Source: Heterostelium multicystogenum (Eukaryota > Evosea > Eumycetozoa > Acytosteliales > Acytosteliaceae). From it: a stretch of DNA of 64,000 nucleotides. The notes beneath the pieces are model-generated. The model searched no databases. It was given only the letters and a program-made list of their open reading frames with translations, and was not told the DNA's origin. A program made the position numbers and the translations under genes. Positions 1 to 11,723 of the stretch are shown here, piece by piece. The number at the start of each line of letters is the position of its first letter. Position 1 is the stretch's first letter. Location of the stretch: positions 43,311 through 107,310 of the forward strand of contig RCNN01000066.1 of the NCBI GenBank assembly GCA_003667245.1, written 5' to 3'.

Positions 1-1161
1 CCACTTGATAAGGATATTCTCTTTTATATATAATTAACCAAAGAAAATAAATATTAGTTTTTAGTATCTAATAAAAGTATTCGTAATGTTTGATAATTAC
101 CAATGCACCACCATACTGTTGAGCAGAGTTGAGTTCAAAATGGTTTCCATCAAAGTTAATTGATGGTGAGGATGTGAAAACGGCACCACCTTCATAATAG
201 GCACTGTTGTTTGTAAAAGTAGACTGGGTAATGTTTGTGTGGGTCGATAATGATTGGACTGCACCACCAAACTGAGATGCACTATTACCCACAAATGTAC
301 AGTTGTTGATATTCAAATTGTTGGTAATTGTGTAAATTGCTCCATAAGTGGCATTGTTTATTGTAAAAAGCACTATTGTAAATACTTAAATCTCCTTCCC
401 AGTAAACCATTCCGATAGCTCCACCTTTAAATAAAAAATATGTGTTAGTTCCAATAGAATATAGAATGTTAAGTTGAAGGGATTTGCGACATACCTGGTC
501 CGTTGGAAGAGCAATTGGTGAAGGAAGAGTTGGTAATGGTTGTTGCGAGTCGGTAAATGGTGATTGCTCCAGATTCATAGTATTGATTGTTAGAGAATGC
601 ATTCTTTTAAGGTTACATTGACCATATTGAATTCTGATCTTCCATTCGCCTCGCCGCTCAGATAGATACAGCTTGTTCTTGGTGATTCTGGATTCGAGTT
701 GGTACAATCAATATCGATGTTGGAAATATTGACACTAATTTGATAGATTGTGTGTAGATTCAAGAAGTATGGAACTTTCTAAATATGCAATCCTGTAAGA
801 ATCAAAATCGTGATATTCTATCCATGGTCTATATCAAACTTACATCACATTTGAACGATACACGTGAATTGTGGTTGATAGGTTTGATTTTGATAAACAA
901 ATCACGGGGCAAAGTTGCAGCGTTTGTTTGTGAGCATTGGTGTTCACCATCTTTCAAAAGGATATTGATTCTAACGTTGCTTTGATCGAATCCAATACAA
1001 TCAAATACAGTTGGACATTTAAAAGCTGACCCATTAATTGAGTTTTTCAGTTCGCACTTAGTTAGCTGTGGATCAACGATACAATTTGGAGCATCTAATA
1101 GATTAGAACATGCAAAGTCTAGTATACAAATTAGAAATATACAAATTGTTATATATTTCAT
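1..1161 (-). CDS. Secreted beta-helix repeat protein 1 (partial, two frame breaks)
   Basis: Tandem paralogue of the gene at 1424-3256; its 3' end lies beyond the left edge. Exon 1 is 844-1161 (106 codons) and starts with a signal peptide (MKYITICIFLICILDFACS) followed by a Cys-rich head. Exon 2 is 495-778 and exon 3 is 101-424, with GT-AG borders at the same places as in the neighbour. The repeat units carry the FxxN and GGA motifs also seen in chlamydial Pmp-type and other right-handed beta-helix proteins. Exon 2 is 284 nt against 283 in the neighbour. Exon 3 is 324 nt against 311 plus a 4-codon insertion. Each therefore has one extra base, in the T4 run at 605-608 and the A5 run at 365-369 (plus strand), and both break the frame. 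It is either a decaying copy or two sequencing insertions. Role unknown; probably cell surface. Confidence 0.7.
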
Positions 1162-1423
1162 TTTTATACAAATAAATTTAATGGTTTAATTCAATATAAT
1201 TTTGATCTACAGTAGACATGTCCCAAGATGGGATTTACAATTCCTTATTAATTGGGGAAGGATCAGAAGAAGGAGTTCGAGTAAAAAAAAAGAATTTTCA
1301 AAAATTCCAAAAATTTAGATATTTCGAAATCAAGATCAAAAAATAGGTTCCGAGGTGGTCATCTTACCCCTCTCTGAAATCCAAATAAGGGGTTTTAATA
1401 AAATAAGAGAGCGAAAAAAAAGT

Positions 1424-3256
1424 TTATTGTTTCTGGTGTTTTCTTACACCTTTGATCATTGAAATGATAAAACAAAATACAATCACAAATACAATCGAAT
1501 AAAAGAAGATCGAAGCCAACAGTGGATTGGTATGATCTTCAACAGGTTCAATGTTTGATCCATTCGAAGAGATATAATCGGATGTGGTACTGGACCATTC
1601 TGAAGATGAGCCAGTTGTTGACCAACCCGTGGTTGATGTACCTGAAGGAATCGGTGTTCTGGTAGTGGTGGAAATAATCCTGAGACATGTAACAGTTGTT
1701 TCGTTAATATATACTTGAGAATCAGGTGCGCACTTTGTTAAATTATATGTATATTGGAATTCTTTGACTACTTGATCGAAAAAAGGTATACTCTTTCTAT
1801 AGAATCATTAATTAATAATTCGATTCATTGAAAATATTAAGTTTAATTGAACATACTCTATTGGCGTATAAAAGAAATATCCAGAATATATACTCAGCAT
1901 AATATCAAGTGGTAAATATAAATCTGATCCATTCTTAGATGCATCATTATAGTAAAATTGTGAATCACTTAAGTTAACAATTCCTCCATTTTCAATGGAC
2001 TGTAATTCAAATTGTTAATAAAGAGATGATCCAAGTTGAGATGTTTAAATACATACTATTGCTCCTCCATAGCTTGCTGTATTATTTTTAAATATACAAG
2101 AAATGATATCTTTCTGATCTAAACTAGTTGTAATAAACTAAAGCAGCAAAGGTTAGCTAGTCATTCTTGAAAATCATTTTTGAGATAGTTACCAAAGCAC
2201 CACCATTATGTCGAGCAGAGTTTAATACAAAGCTATTCTTTTCAAGCTTAATAGAATCTGAACTCAACCATAAAGCGCCGCCATCCAAGTCGGCTGTATT
2301 TCTGATAAAAGAAGATTCTCTGATAATAGTGTTTTTTGATAAAGAATAGATTACACCTCCATAAGATGCATTGTTTTCTATAAATTCGCACAGAGAGATA
2401 TTCAAGCTACTGCCATTGGAGTACACTGAACCATTGGTAGCAGAATTATTGATAAAAATGGAGTTATAAATATTCAGGTTTCCAGTAATTCCAATAGCTC
2501 CACCTTTAATAGAATAGGTTAATAATGAATGTAAGTTTAATTATGAAAGTAATTTTATGTTACCTGGTCCATTGGATGTGCAATTAATAAAGCTCGAATT
2601 CGTAATGGTTGTTGTAAGTCGGTAAATGGTTATTGCTCCAGATTCATAAAATTGACTGTTAGAAAAAGCATTCTTTAAGGTTACATTGACCATATTGAAT
2701 TCTGATCTTCCATTATTCACTCCGCTTAAATATATACAGCTTGATCTTGGAAATTGGGTGTGAGAATTCATACAATCAATGACAATATTGGAAATATTTA
2801 TGCTGATTTGAAAAGTTGTATGGAAATTCAGGAAGTATGGAATTTTCTAAATTTAAAGTCCTTTGTTAATATCACACTAGATGGTCTTGTTGAATCCACC
2901 CTTTATTGGACGGAGATTCGTGGGTAACTTACATCACAGTTGAATGAAACAGTAGAATGGTTGTTGAGTGGTTTGATGTTTATAAACAGATTATCTTTGA
3001 GAAAGATGGGGTAGTTTTGTGAACATTGATGTTCTCCATCTTGAAACAATATGTCGAGTCTTGTGTTGGTTTGATTGAATTCAATACAGTCAAATATGGA
3101 TGGACATGTTATATTGTTGGAGGTTTGATTAAAAGCCTGACAACTTGGATAATGACTATTGACAATGCATTGCGGAATATTGATGTCTGCTGCATATACC
3201 GAAGCAAAGGCCAATGTGAAAACTATATGTAGAACAATCAAATCTTTATTGAACAT
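1424..3256 (-). CDS. Secreted/cell-surface beta-helix repeat protein 2, intact
   Basis: Six exons: 2933-3256, 2564-2846, 2193-2503, 2057-2137, 1857-1999 and 1424-1796. All junctions are GT-AG and in phase, giving 504 aa. The start at 3256 is chosen because it opens a signal peptide (MFNKDLIVLHIVFTLAFASV); upstream in-frame codons do not. A Cys-containing head is followed by about seven repeats with FxxN and GGA/GGV motifs (for example SSFIRNTADLDGGALW), as in right-handed parallel beta-helix proteins. A Ser/Thr-rich stalk and a single C-terminal membrane helix (FFYSIVFVIVFCFIISM) end in a short basic tail. I infer a type I cell-surface protein. No catalytic residues are recognised and no function is assigned. 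Confidence 0.8.
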
Positions 3257-3553
3257 CTCTTGATTAGACTCTATTATTGTAGTAATAGTTTGAACTTTTT
3301 TTGCTAAGACCACGTAGTTGCTTTTTCTTGTGGTAGATATTTTTGGATCAAAAAAACTTGTTACACACAAAACAGAGATTTTGATGATTGATTTGCTCCC
3401 TCAAATTGATTTGCAAAATAAGTTCCAAAATATAATTATTCATTGGGTCCTTCACCAAATGTATAATTATATTCTGGAACTAATTTTGAAAATAAAGATT
3501 TTAAAATTAATAATAATGGAAATAAATCCAAGGTGATTATTTTTTTATTTGAT

Positions 3554-5446
3554 CTATCTATCTGACCTATATCGGTCTCTATCTTTTCTATCATCATAAT
3601 TTCTCTGATCCCTTTTGTCTGCATTTCTAAAAACTTCTTTTATCATCGTCATATCTACTTCTATTTCTATCATAGTCCCTATTGTTTCTATCCCTATCCC
3701 TATCCCTATCTCTATCTCTATCTCTATCTCTATCTCTATCTCTGTCTCTGTCTCTGTCTCTATTTCTATCATAGTCTCTGTCCCTGTCTCTGTCTCTATC
3801 TCTGTCTCTATCTCTATCTCTGTCTCTGTCTCTGTCTCTGTCTCTGTCTCTGTCTCTGTCTCTGTCTCTCTGTCTCTGTCTCTGTCTCTGTCTCTATTCT
3901 TATCATATTCCCTTGCCCTGTCACTATACTTGTCCCTGCTTGACCTGTCATTATAGTTTTGTCTTTGTTTCTTAGGATCAGGTCGGTTATCATCATCGTC
4001 GTACACATAGTCATATCCCTTTGTACCGGTTAAAGATATGATGTTGTGTTTTTAACTAAGCTACTGTTGAGTCTTTTTCCACCCGAAAGGAATTTCTCTG
4101 TAAAATCAAACATGAAAGATTAGTAGATGGTGGATTAGTGGTTGATACATTAATAGATGCTTACTGGCGCCATATCCAAACTTTACTTTTGCAATTGACT
4201 GACAAAAGTCTACATGAATTCTTCTTTCATCGATGAGGGCATTTTCCATCTTTGAGTAGGCAGTTTCGCATTGCTTTTTTGTTTCGAACTCAATGAATGC
4301 GTAGCAGAGTGAGTCGTTTGTCACCGGGTCGCGAATAACTTCGCAACTTCTAATGTTACCAAAAGATGAGAAACACAACTCTAAGTCCTCGGATGATGTA
4401 TCTGGGTTGAGTTTGCATACAAACAAGACGTTCTCAGGAGGCTTTATATCAGCATCGGGGAGCACACCCAACATTTCCAGCAACTCACTTCTTCCTCTCG
4501 CAGACTTTTGCATCCAACTCCTCGTCGATCTGCTCTTTTGTTTTGCCCTTTGTATCTCCATCGATATCCTCATCTGCTTCAAAGCGATTCTAATTACATC
4601 AAAATCTTAGTGATCTCGAATTCTGTAAGTCAGCGCTTGTATATACATACATCATCTTTATCTTTTCTAAAGTCAGGCGATCGGTCTGGCACCTCTAGTG
4701 AAGGAAAGTCAGGATACGGGTCGTCCAATATAATGGTATGTAGTATTCTTATGTTTTTGAGAGGTCTATTTTTAGAGTCTACAAATGCATTGTTTAACTG
4801 TGCAAGTGTATCGAGACCTTCGACGACCTGCCCAAATATTGTGTGCTTCTCATCGAGATATTCTATATTAGGTTTTGTTGTTATATAAAACTGTATACAG
4901 TTTTATGGCGTTAGTGTTGCAAATATAGTTTAAATGTATTTAAGTAACAGCCTACTCTTGATGCATTTAGGTTCTTTCCGGTGTTTGCCATTGCAACGGT
5001 TCCGATATTTGAATGTGTTAGTTTCTTGGGATGAATTTCATCCTCAAAGTAGTTTGCTTCTTCGCCAAACAGCTGTCTAAACAATGATAATGATTCATTA
5101 TGATAGGTTAATGTATGCTTGTAGATTTCAGATAGCTCTTTAATGATAATTACCCATATATACTCTCTCCACCTTTGCCAGTGTTGGTAGGATCACCTGT
5201 TTCCACCAAGAAATCCTTTTGAACATTATAGAATATACAGTTGTTATAGTATTTTGTTTTACATACTTGAAGATAATTAGGTAGATAGGTAGGTAGATAG
5301 AGTATCTATTAGTATCATCGGTGCCAGAGTACTTGTAATAGTGGATTAAACTCACATTTTAAGAAATTCTTTGTTGTGATGGGACACTCCTCTGTATATA
5401 GATCAATTACAATATCACCAATAGTGGTCTCAATAAGTACACTCAT
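3554..5446 (-). CDS. ppil4: Cyclophilin-type peptidyl-prolyl isomerase with RRM (PPIL4 family)
   Basis: PPIL4 is a nuclear, spliceosome-associated cyclophilin. Exons: 5356-5446, 5154-5265, 4956-5076, 4651-4890, 4165-4589 and 3554-4097. The N-terminal cyclophilin domain (about residues 1-170) contains [13 protein letters not shown] and NASRFYI. The usual active-site Arg and Gln are not present at the matching places, and the site is already atypical elsewhere in this family. The RRM (about 240-320) has [13 protein letters not shown] and CYAFIEFE and matches PPIL4 closely. The C-terminus is an Arg-Asp-rich tail. Breaks: one extra base at 4506-4509, probably one missing at 4032-4034, an extra TC near 3866, and one extra base at 3629-3633. 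Undoing all four gives 1530 nt (509 aa). The last two cancel, so the tail is open either way (see findings). Confidence 0.85.
3690..3898. repeat. TCTCTG/TCTCTA hexanucleotide array in the ppil4 tail
   Basis: About 200 bp of near-perfect 6-bp units, TCTCTG or TCTCTA on the plus strand, encode the charged dipeptide tail of the PPIL4 protein on the minus strand. One irregular unit with an extra TC at about 3865-3871 changes the frame in which the array is read. The antisense open frame of Ser-Val/Ser-Ile repeats is only the mirror of this array. Confidence 0.9.
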
Positions 5447-5820
5447 TCTATTAGCACCCTTTAGTTCAATCAATTATCCATATATAACAACAACATAAAC
5501 ACCAAAAGAATGAACAAAAATTGAAAAATTAAGGATGCAACTCATGATTAATATTTGCAGCACTTCACACACATCACATTGCACCACACTGAAATTTCAT
5601 ATCAGGGAGATCAAAAGAAGATATGAAAGAGAGATGTATTACCGACCCTATAGTAGATAAATCAAGAGAGAAAACAAAAAAAAAAAAAAGAAAACAGTAC
5701 ATTCACCATAACAATGATGTGTATGTATATGTACATAATACATAGAATCATTTTTATTTCTTTCACTTTCAAAATGTTATATTAGATATATAGATTAGAT
5801 TAGATATTATTTGTTTGTTT
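5447..5820. other. Intergenic, 5' side of ppil4
   Basis: AT-rich spacer with an A-run at about 5676. It should hold the ppil4 promoter, which reads leftwards, and the end of hydrolase A. No specific element recognised. Confidence 0.5.
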
Positions 5821-7102
5821 TTATAGTTTTTTAACAAATGTAGATAAATATTCTATTGTAGCTCTGTGACACCATCTGCTATTCCATTGGTTTCTATCGA
5901 ATTTCGATAGGTATCCGAGATATTCTTCTTTCACAGTCTCAGGCGCGTGTTGTTTTCTTGTCAATGCCAATATGATGTTTTCATTTGACTTTATTTTCAG
6001 CAGTGGCAGTCTGCGGTGTATTGACATTGGGTCATTGTCGCTACTAAGCATCAATATAGGACGACACAATGATTCTATGTTGTTGATGCTTTTGTTGGCA
6101 TCCTCATAGTATTCATCAACATTCTTGTAACCAAACATTTTCACAGTTGTCAGTTGATCGATTTCACGCAGTGATCTCGCTCTTTTTATATCATCCATTG
6201 TTGTACCGATATTCTTTAATCTATCTTCGAATCTACTATAGTATTCTATCAGCTTCCTATGAACCAATGGAAAGTCAACAGCTCTATTTTTCACAGTTTC
6301 TGTATATTTATCAAAGCTGGCGCCAAGATCGACTGGATTCGAAATACAAACATGTGCAGTTATTGGCGAATTCTCTTTATATTTATATAAATGGTTCAAC
6401 TATATATTATTTGTTAAAGATATTATTAGTACAAGTATTGCTGATTGTTACAATACACATACGGCTATAGTTCCACCTGTATAGGTACCAACACTAAATA
6501 ATGGAGCATTTGGATATTTTTTGTTTAATATATTCAAGTACAATATTGAAGTCATCGGTTCTACATCCTGAACTATTGTTGGATGTTATTGGCAGTCCAT
6601 CACAACCTCTGCTTCTAACTAAAACTGACCTGAATCCTTTGGATTCATAGGCAAATCTAGAGAATTTCTCAATATCATGGGAAACTCCAAACAAACTACC
6701 AGTGAATATAATAATAGGTGTTTCATCAAGAATTGTACCATATTGATACCAATCCAAAGCAACAGTGCCACCATCCGTTTCATTTTTTAAATAATTTCTA
6801 TATTTATCATTAGTCCAACATGTTACTATCAATTTACATCTTTTCTATTATTACCTTTTTATTACATGGTATTTGTTAAAATAATTAAATAGGTTTGTTT
6901 TGGCATTTGAAAATGGAAGATATTCATAGGTAGCACCATTTGGAATTGTTGGCAACTGTTCTAAACTGGAGCCAATACCAGTATGTCTAATGATTTTACA
7001 GTTTGTTACATTGTAAAACGGTTGGAATAATGATGGACATTGTTCCAATATCTTGATATTTCTTTGGTTGTATTTAAAATATAAACATATTTCTGAAGAC
7101 AT
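5821..7102 (-). CDS. Alpha/beta hydrolase, YheT/EMB8/ABHD1-3 type, copy A (degenerate active site)
   Basis: First of three tandem paralogues sharing both intron positions. Exons: 6855-7102, 6463-6797 and 5821-6399. Start 7102 matches the MSSEI/MSEI starts of the siblings. Family hallmarks are GGTVALDWY, the RGCDGLPIT box and DD in the cap strand. The nucleophile elbow, normally G-x-S-x-G, reads GTYTGG, so Tyr replaces the serine. The region that carries GGH-LGF in the siblings reads KQHAPETVKEEYLGY: the Gly-Gly is gone and residues are inserted. The acid-strand Asp context is SSDNDPMS. Exon 2 has one extra base in the T6 run at 6517-6522; without it the gene is 1161 nt (386 aa). I infer a non-catalytic or changed-function member. 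Confidence 0.8.
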
Positions 7103-7278
7103 AATCAAATATTGATAATAGGAGTAATATTTTAATTTCAATAATTATAGTATTTTTAACTTACAATTCGAATTTGGTTCTGTGTTCTTTAAATATTTAT
7201 AGAAGAAATATTGAAATTCACCAAGTGAAGGTTAGCAGGGTTATAAATTGCAATTAATCATAAACTAATAATAATACT

Positions 7279-7753
7279 TCAGTGTTGTTTCATACATATG
7301 TAATTGACTTCATAACGGATTGGGAGAACCAGTTTTTTCGATTGTTCTGGTGGTAACAATTCCAATACGTTGATATGTAGTTGATAATTTTTGTTGGGGG
7401 AATTTCCTGTAACTTTATTCATAGTCAAATTCATTATAATGATATTATGGTGCTCACCTTTTTTTAGAACTAAACTCCAACTTCATATAATATTACTTGC
7501 AATGACTTGACAAATTGATTTTTAATTGGTGTACTTCTGGTAATGGAATAAGTTTTACGGTGTTCTTTTTGTATCCATCCTCCCCTCTATGGTTGTAGTT
7601 TAATTCTCAAACGAGTAGTAGTGTTCTGTAAATTTCATTATCTTTGAAATTGCTATAGAGATAAAGGTGACAAGTAATTAGGTATTTGTGTGTATTTATT
7701 TTTTTTTTAAAAAGAAAGTAACCCAGTGAAAAGAAAATAGACAGTTTCTCCAT
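7279..7753 (-). pseudogene. Unassigned minus-strand coding remnant between hydrolases A and B
   Basis: Long coding-like stretches lie in two overlapping frames. An ATG at 7753 opens MEKLSIFFSLGYF, which runs in frame to a TGA near 7612. The same frame resumes with NYNHRGEDGYKKNTVKLIPL. After apparent one-base losses near 7495 and 7470 it continues through VLKKGEHHNIIMNLTMNKVT to LELLPPEQSKKLVLPIRYEV and stops at about 7279. The residues look selected rather than random for this base composition, but I recognise no family. It is either a decayed gene or an active small gene carrying the same one-base errors as its neighbours. Exon borders are uncertain. Confidence 0.35.
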
Positions 7754-8225
7754 CTTAGTTCGTAAATTATTTTTAATTGTATTACTAATGACTATTGTTT
7801 TCCCTTACATTCGAAACTATTATTTAAAAGATACTTTTAAATCTGATCATAAATAAAAGAATTTGCTTATGATTAGTAATTGTTGGTTGTGATTCATCAT
7901 CATTCATTATTATTTTCGTTAACATTTTTTCTTTGAAATTGGTAGTAAACAATTATTATATTCTTATTTATATTTAATTTTGGAATCAAATGAAGATTAT
8001 TTTTAAACATTTCAATCTAGTTTAAATAAGGTTCAAACAAAACAAACAGTATCTAAATATCTATTTAAATTAAAAGTAAAACTCCCAAATGAAATGGATT
8101 GGCCAACTAAATAATAAACTTTCCATTATTTATCTAAACAGTTAATGGGAACATATGTTTATAAAATGGATTTTTAATGATTTATTTATTCTTTATTAAT
8201 GTTAAATATTTACAATTATTTACAA
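7754..8225. other. Intergenic between the remnant and hydrolase B
   Basis: Very AT-rich with no recognisable gene or element. Probably the hydrolase B 3' flank and the upstream region of the remnant. Confidence 0.4.
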
Positions 8226-9501
8226 TTATTTTACTTTTTTAACAAATGTTGATATATATTCTACAGCAGCTCGGTGGCACCAGTTCTCCCAGTTGTTTTT
8301 GTTGGAAATGAAACCTAAATGTCCACCTCTTTTTGTTAGCGCCAAAATAATGTTTTCATTGTTTTTGATTTTTTTAAATGGAAGTAGCTTGTAAGGTGAG
8401 ATAAAGTCATCCTTTGCGTTAAACATCAAAAACAGGTTTCTTTAGATGCTCCAAATTATATGTACAGTTGTTGGCTGCATTATAGTAGTCATCAGGGTTT
8501 TTGTAGCCAAACATCTTCACAATTGTAAGTTCATCTACCTCACGTATTGATTTAGCATTTTGGATCTTTTCAATAGTAGTTCCATACTTTTGAAGGCGGT
8601 CACTGAATTTGCTATAATATTTAACCAATAGTTTGTGTAATCCACGATAGAAATAATATTTTTTGAATATTCCAGATGTAAATGAATCAGAGCTAGCACC
8701 AACATCTATTGGATATGATACACAGACATAGGCGGAAATTGGTGAGTTTTCCTTATGTTTATATAAATGGTTTAGCTGTATAATTATAGATAGTTTAGAT
8801 TAGTATCGTTGTTAAATGATTTGTTATTTTGTGATCAATAGTTACACTCATCATAGATCCAGAGCAATAACCAACTATAAACAATGGAGCTTTTGGGTAT
8901 TTCGATTTTATGTGATCGATAACCATTTCCAAATCGTCTAATCTACTTCCTGAACCACTTGTGTCCGCAGTAACAGGGATACCTGTACAGCCTCTATTTA
9001 CAAATACAACTGATCTATAACCTTTGCTTTCATATGCATATTTTCCAAAATATTTAATATATGGTTCGTTGGTTCCACCCACCAAGCTATGATTAAAGAT
9101 AATGATTGGAGTTTCATCTGTATATTGACCCAAATCAAACCAATCTAAACCGACAGTTCCACCATCATTTTTATTAACTAAAAACTCCCTATAAAAATAA
9201 TCAGAAATGTTAAAACTTGATTCATGCTTACAATTTTTCATTATATTCTATATTACCTTTTGGTGTTCAAATGCAATTTATTTCTTATATACATAATAAA
9301 GTGTGTCATTGTGAATGGACTTGAGAGTAGGAGAGGTGGATCATAGGTTGCAGCATTTGAAATGGTCGGCATGGTGTCTATCTTATCATTTACAATGATT
9401 TCATTGTTAACATTGTGAAAGGGCTGGAATAATGATGGACATTGTTCCAATCTTTTTATATTATCTTTATTATATTTGAAAAACAAATTAATTTCAGACA
9501 T
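8226..9501 (-). CDS. Alpha/beta hydrolase, YheT/EMB8/ABHD1-3 type, copy B (Cys at nucleophile position)
   Basis: Exons 9257-9501, 8846-9188 and 8226-8775, with intron positions as in copies A and C. Start 9501 gives MSEINLFFKYN, matching the siblings. GGTVGLDWF and RGCTGIPVT mark the family. The elbow is GYCSGS, so Cys sits where Ser is expected. The acid context FNAKDDFISP and the histidine context RGGHLGF are kept, so a Cys-His-Asp site is possible. Exon 3 is 550 nt and has one extra base in the A5 run at 8428-8432 (plus strand). Without it the gene is 1137 nt (378 aa). Substrate unknown; relatives act on esters and phospholipids. Confidence 0.83.
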
Positions 9502-10416
9502 TCTTAGATTAATTCTTTTTTGTAATTTGATAATATTTATTTCTAGAATATATTGCTTCAAATCAAATTGAAACTATAGCTTTAAATCCTTGCATTTCAT
9601 ATAATAATTTGAGACTCAAAGTTCCTTTTGGAAATCAAACGGATCATTGCCATTACATGTAGCTATTTTTCAATGGTAGCATTACATTTACCTTTTTTAT
9701 ATTATTGTACCATCTACCTAAGGCTTACATTCGTGTGCCACGAATTTTACAAAATTGTATCACTTCATTGACATTCCCCTTTACCTTGTTTTACTTAAAA
9801 TTGGGCAACTTAACATTGCTTTACAATATATATTATTAATATGAATAATCTCTAATTTAATACAAGAACACTGTAGATATGGTAAATTACATTGTATGAT
9901 AGTTTCTCAAATATATAATGAAATTATACCACTGTAATGAGATTATCTAATACGTCATTCATCCCCACAACTAGCATACCTTTAAATACTATTACTAATA
10001 ATTATGAGGATAAAATGTTAAACATAAGAATTATTTTTTGATAATCTGGTTGAACTATTATTATCAACCACACGTGATCACTCACATTCCAATCGATATT
10101 ATAGATCTAAATTGATCTGGAAATTATTAATATTTTAGCAACTTCATTATTCTTGTTAAGGACATACAATGGCTTTCTATAAATTTTAGGATCAGATCAT
10201 AATCAATCTCATTAAATCTATATTGCAATATAAAATAGAATATCATTGATAGAGTAGTTTCATCTTTTTGTTTTTGATTGAAAATAAGAAAAAGTAGATG
10301 AGTCGGTTGTGTTTATTTAAATAAATATGTACAATTAATTGTAATTAATTTTAAAAGTCATTTTTTAATATGTATATATTGTGTGTGAAAGAATAAATAG
10401 TGTGTTGAATGTAATT
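9502..10416. other. Intergenic between hydrolases B and C
   Basis: About 0.9 kb of AT-rich sequence with no gene I can support. Likely the promoter region of hydrolase B and the 3' flank of hydrolase C. Confidence 0.4.
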
Positions 10417-11723
10417 TTATAGTTTTTTGACAAAAGTTGATATATATTCTACGGTTGCTTTGTGACACCAGTTCTCCCAGTTGTTTTTTTTGGAAATGAA
10501 GCCCAAGTGTCCTCCTTTCTTTGTTAGCGCCAAGATAATATTTTCGTTGTTTTTGATCTGTTGGATTGGCAGATTCTGGTAGGGTGACATAACATCATCT
10601 CTTGAGTTGAATATTAAAATCGGTTTCTTTAGTTTATCGAAATTTTTTCGTAACTCTGCTGGCTTCTTCGTAATATTCATCTTCATTTTTGTAGTTAAAC
10701 ATTTTTGTTGTAATTAATCGATCAATTTCTCGAACAGATTGTGCCCTTTTTACATCATCTATTGTACATCCAAAATTTTTTAATCGATCTCCATATCTAC
10801 TGTAATGCTTTACCATGCATTTTTGTAGTTCAAGATAAAAAAAATATTTGTGAAATGTAGTCGAAGTGAAAGAATCTGTACTCATTCCAACATCCACAGG
10901 AGGTGATATACAAACAAAAGCGGTTATTGGGGTTTGTCCATCTCTCTTATATAGGTGATTCAACTATGAAAAGTGAGTTTCTGTTAATAAATTGGATGAA
11001 TAATTAATGTTTACTTGTATTTCTCCATACCCCAAGCATTGAACCAAGGCAATGCCCAACACTGAATATTGGTGCAATTGGATGCTTTTGTCTTATATAA
11101 TCCAAAGCCATTTCGAAATCATCAATTCTGCAACCTGATCCGCCAATATCTGATGTTACTGGTGTTCCAGAGCAACCGCGGTTGATAAAAACAACTGATC
11201 TATATCCTTTAGTGTCATAAGCATATTGTCCTAAATATTTAATATAAGGCTCATTAGATCCACCTAGCAGGCTGTGACTAAATATAATTATAGGCGTTTC
11301 ATCAAGGAAGTCTGTACCAAAATTATACCAATCCAGAGAAACTGTTCCACCATCTTTTTGATTAACTAGAAATTCTCTATATAAATATTTAAAGATAGAT
11401 AGATATTTAAAGTATATTAATTATAAATATTTATTATTAAAAGTATTATTATAATATTTAATTATTACTTACCTATTTGATTTTAAGGATATCTTATTTT
11501 TTCTAAACATTATGTAATTTGTCATGGTGTATGGATTGGACAGTAAGAAGGGAGGATCATATACAGCTCCATTCTGAACGGTTGGCAGCAGTGTATTTTT
11601 ATGATCACTAAGTGCATTGATTTCATTATTGGAATTGTAAATTGGTTGATAGAGTGAAGGACATTGCACCAATCGATTTATATTCTCCTTATTATATTTA
11701 AAATATAATGATATTTCCGACAT
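10417..11723 (-). CDS. Alpha/beta hydrolase, YheT/EMB8/ABHD1-3 type, copy C (Cys at nucleophile position)
   Basis: Exons 11473-11723, 11031-11376 and 10417-10963. The protein starts MSEISLYFKYN. It has GGTVSLDWY and RGCSGTPVT, the elbow GHCLGS (Cys for Ser), the acid context FNSRDDVMSP and KKGGHLGF. It is the copy closest to B. Exon 3 is 547 nt and carries one extra base in the T6 run at 10643-10648; without it the gene is 1143 nt (380 aa). All three copies point the same way with about 1 kb spacing, which is consistent with stepwise tandem duplication. Confidence 0.83.

Noticed and set aside
3615..3956. Plus-strand open frame of Ser-Ile/Ser-Val repeats
   Set aside because: It is the reverse complement of the hexanucleotide array in the ppil4 exon; repeats keep every frame open.
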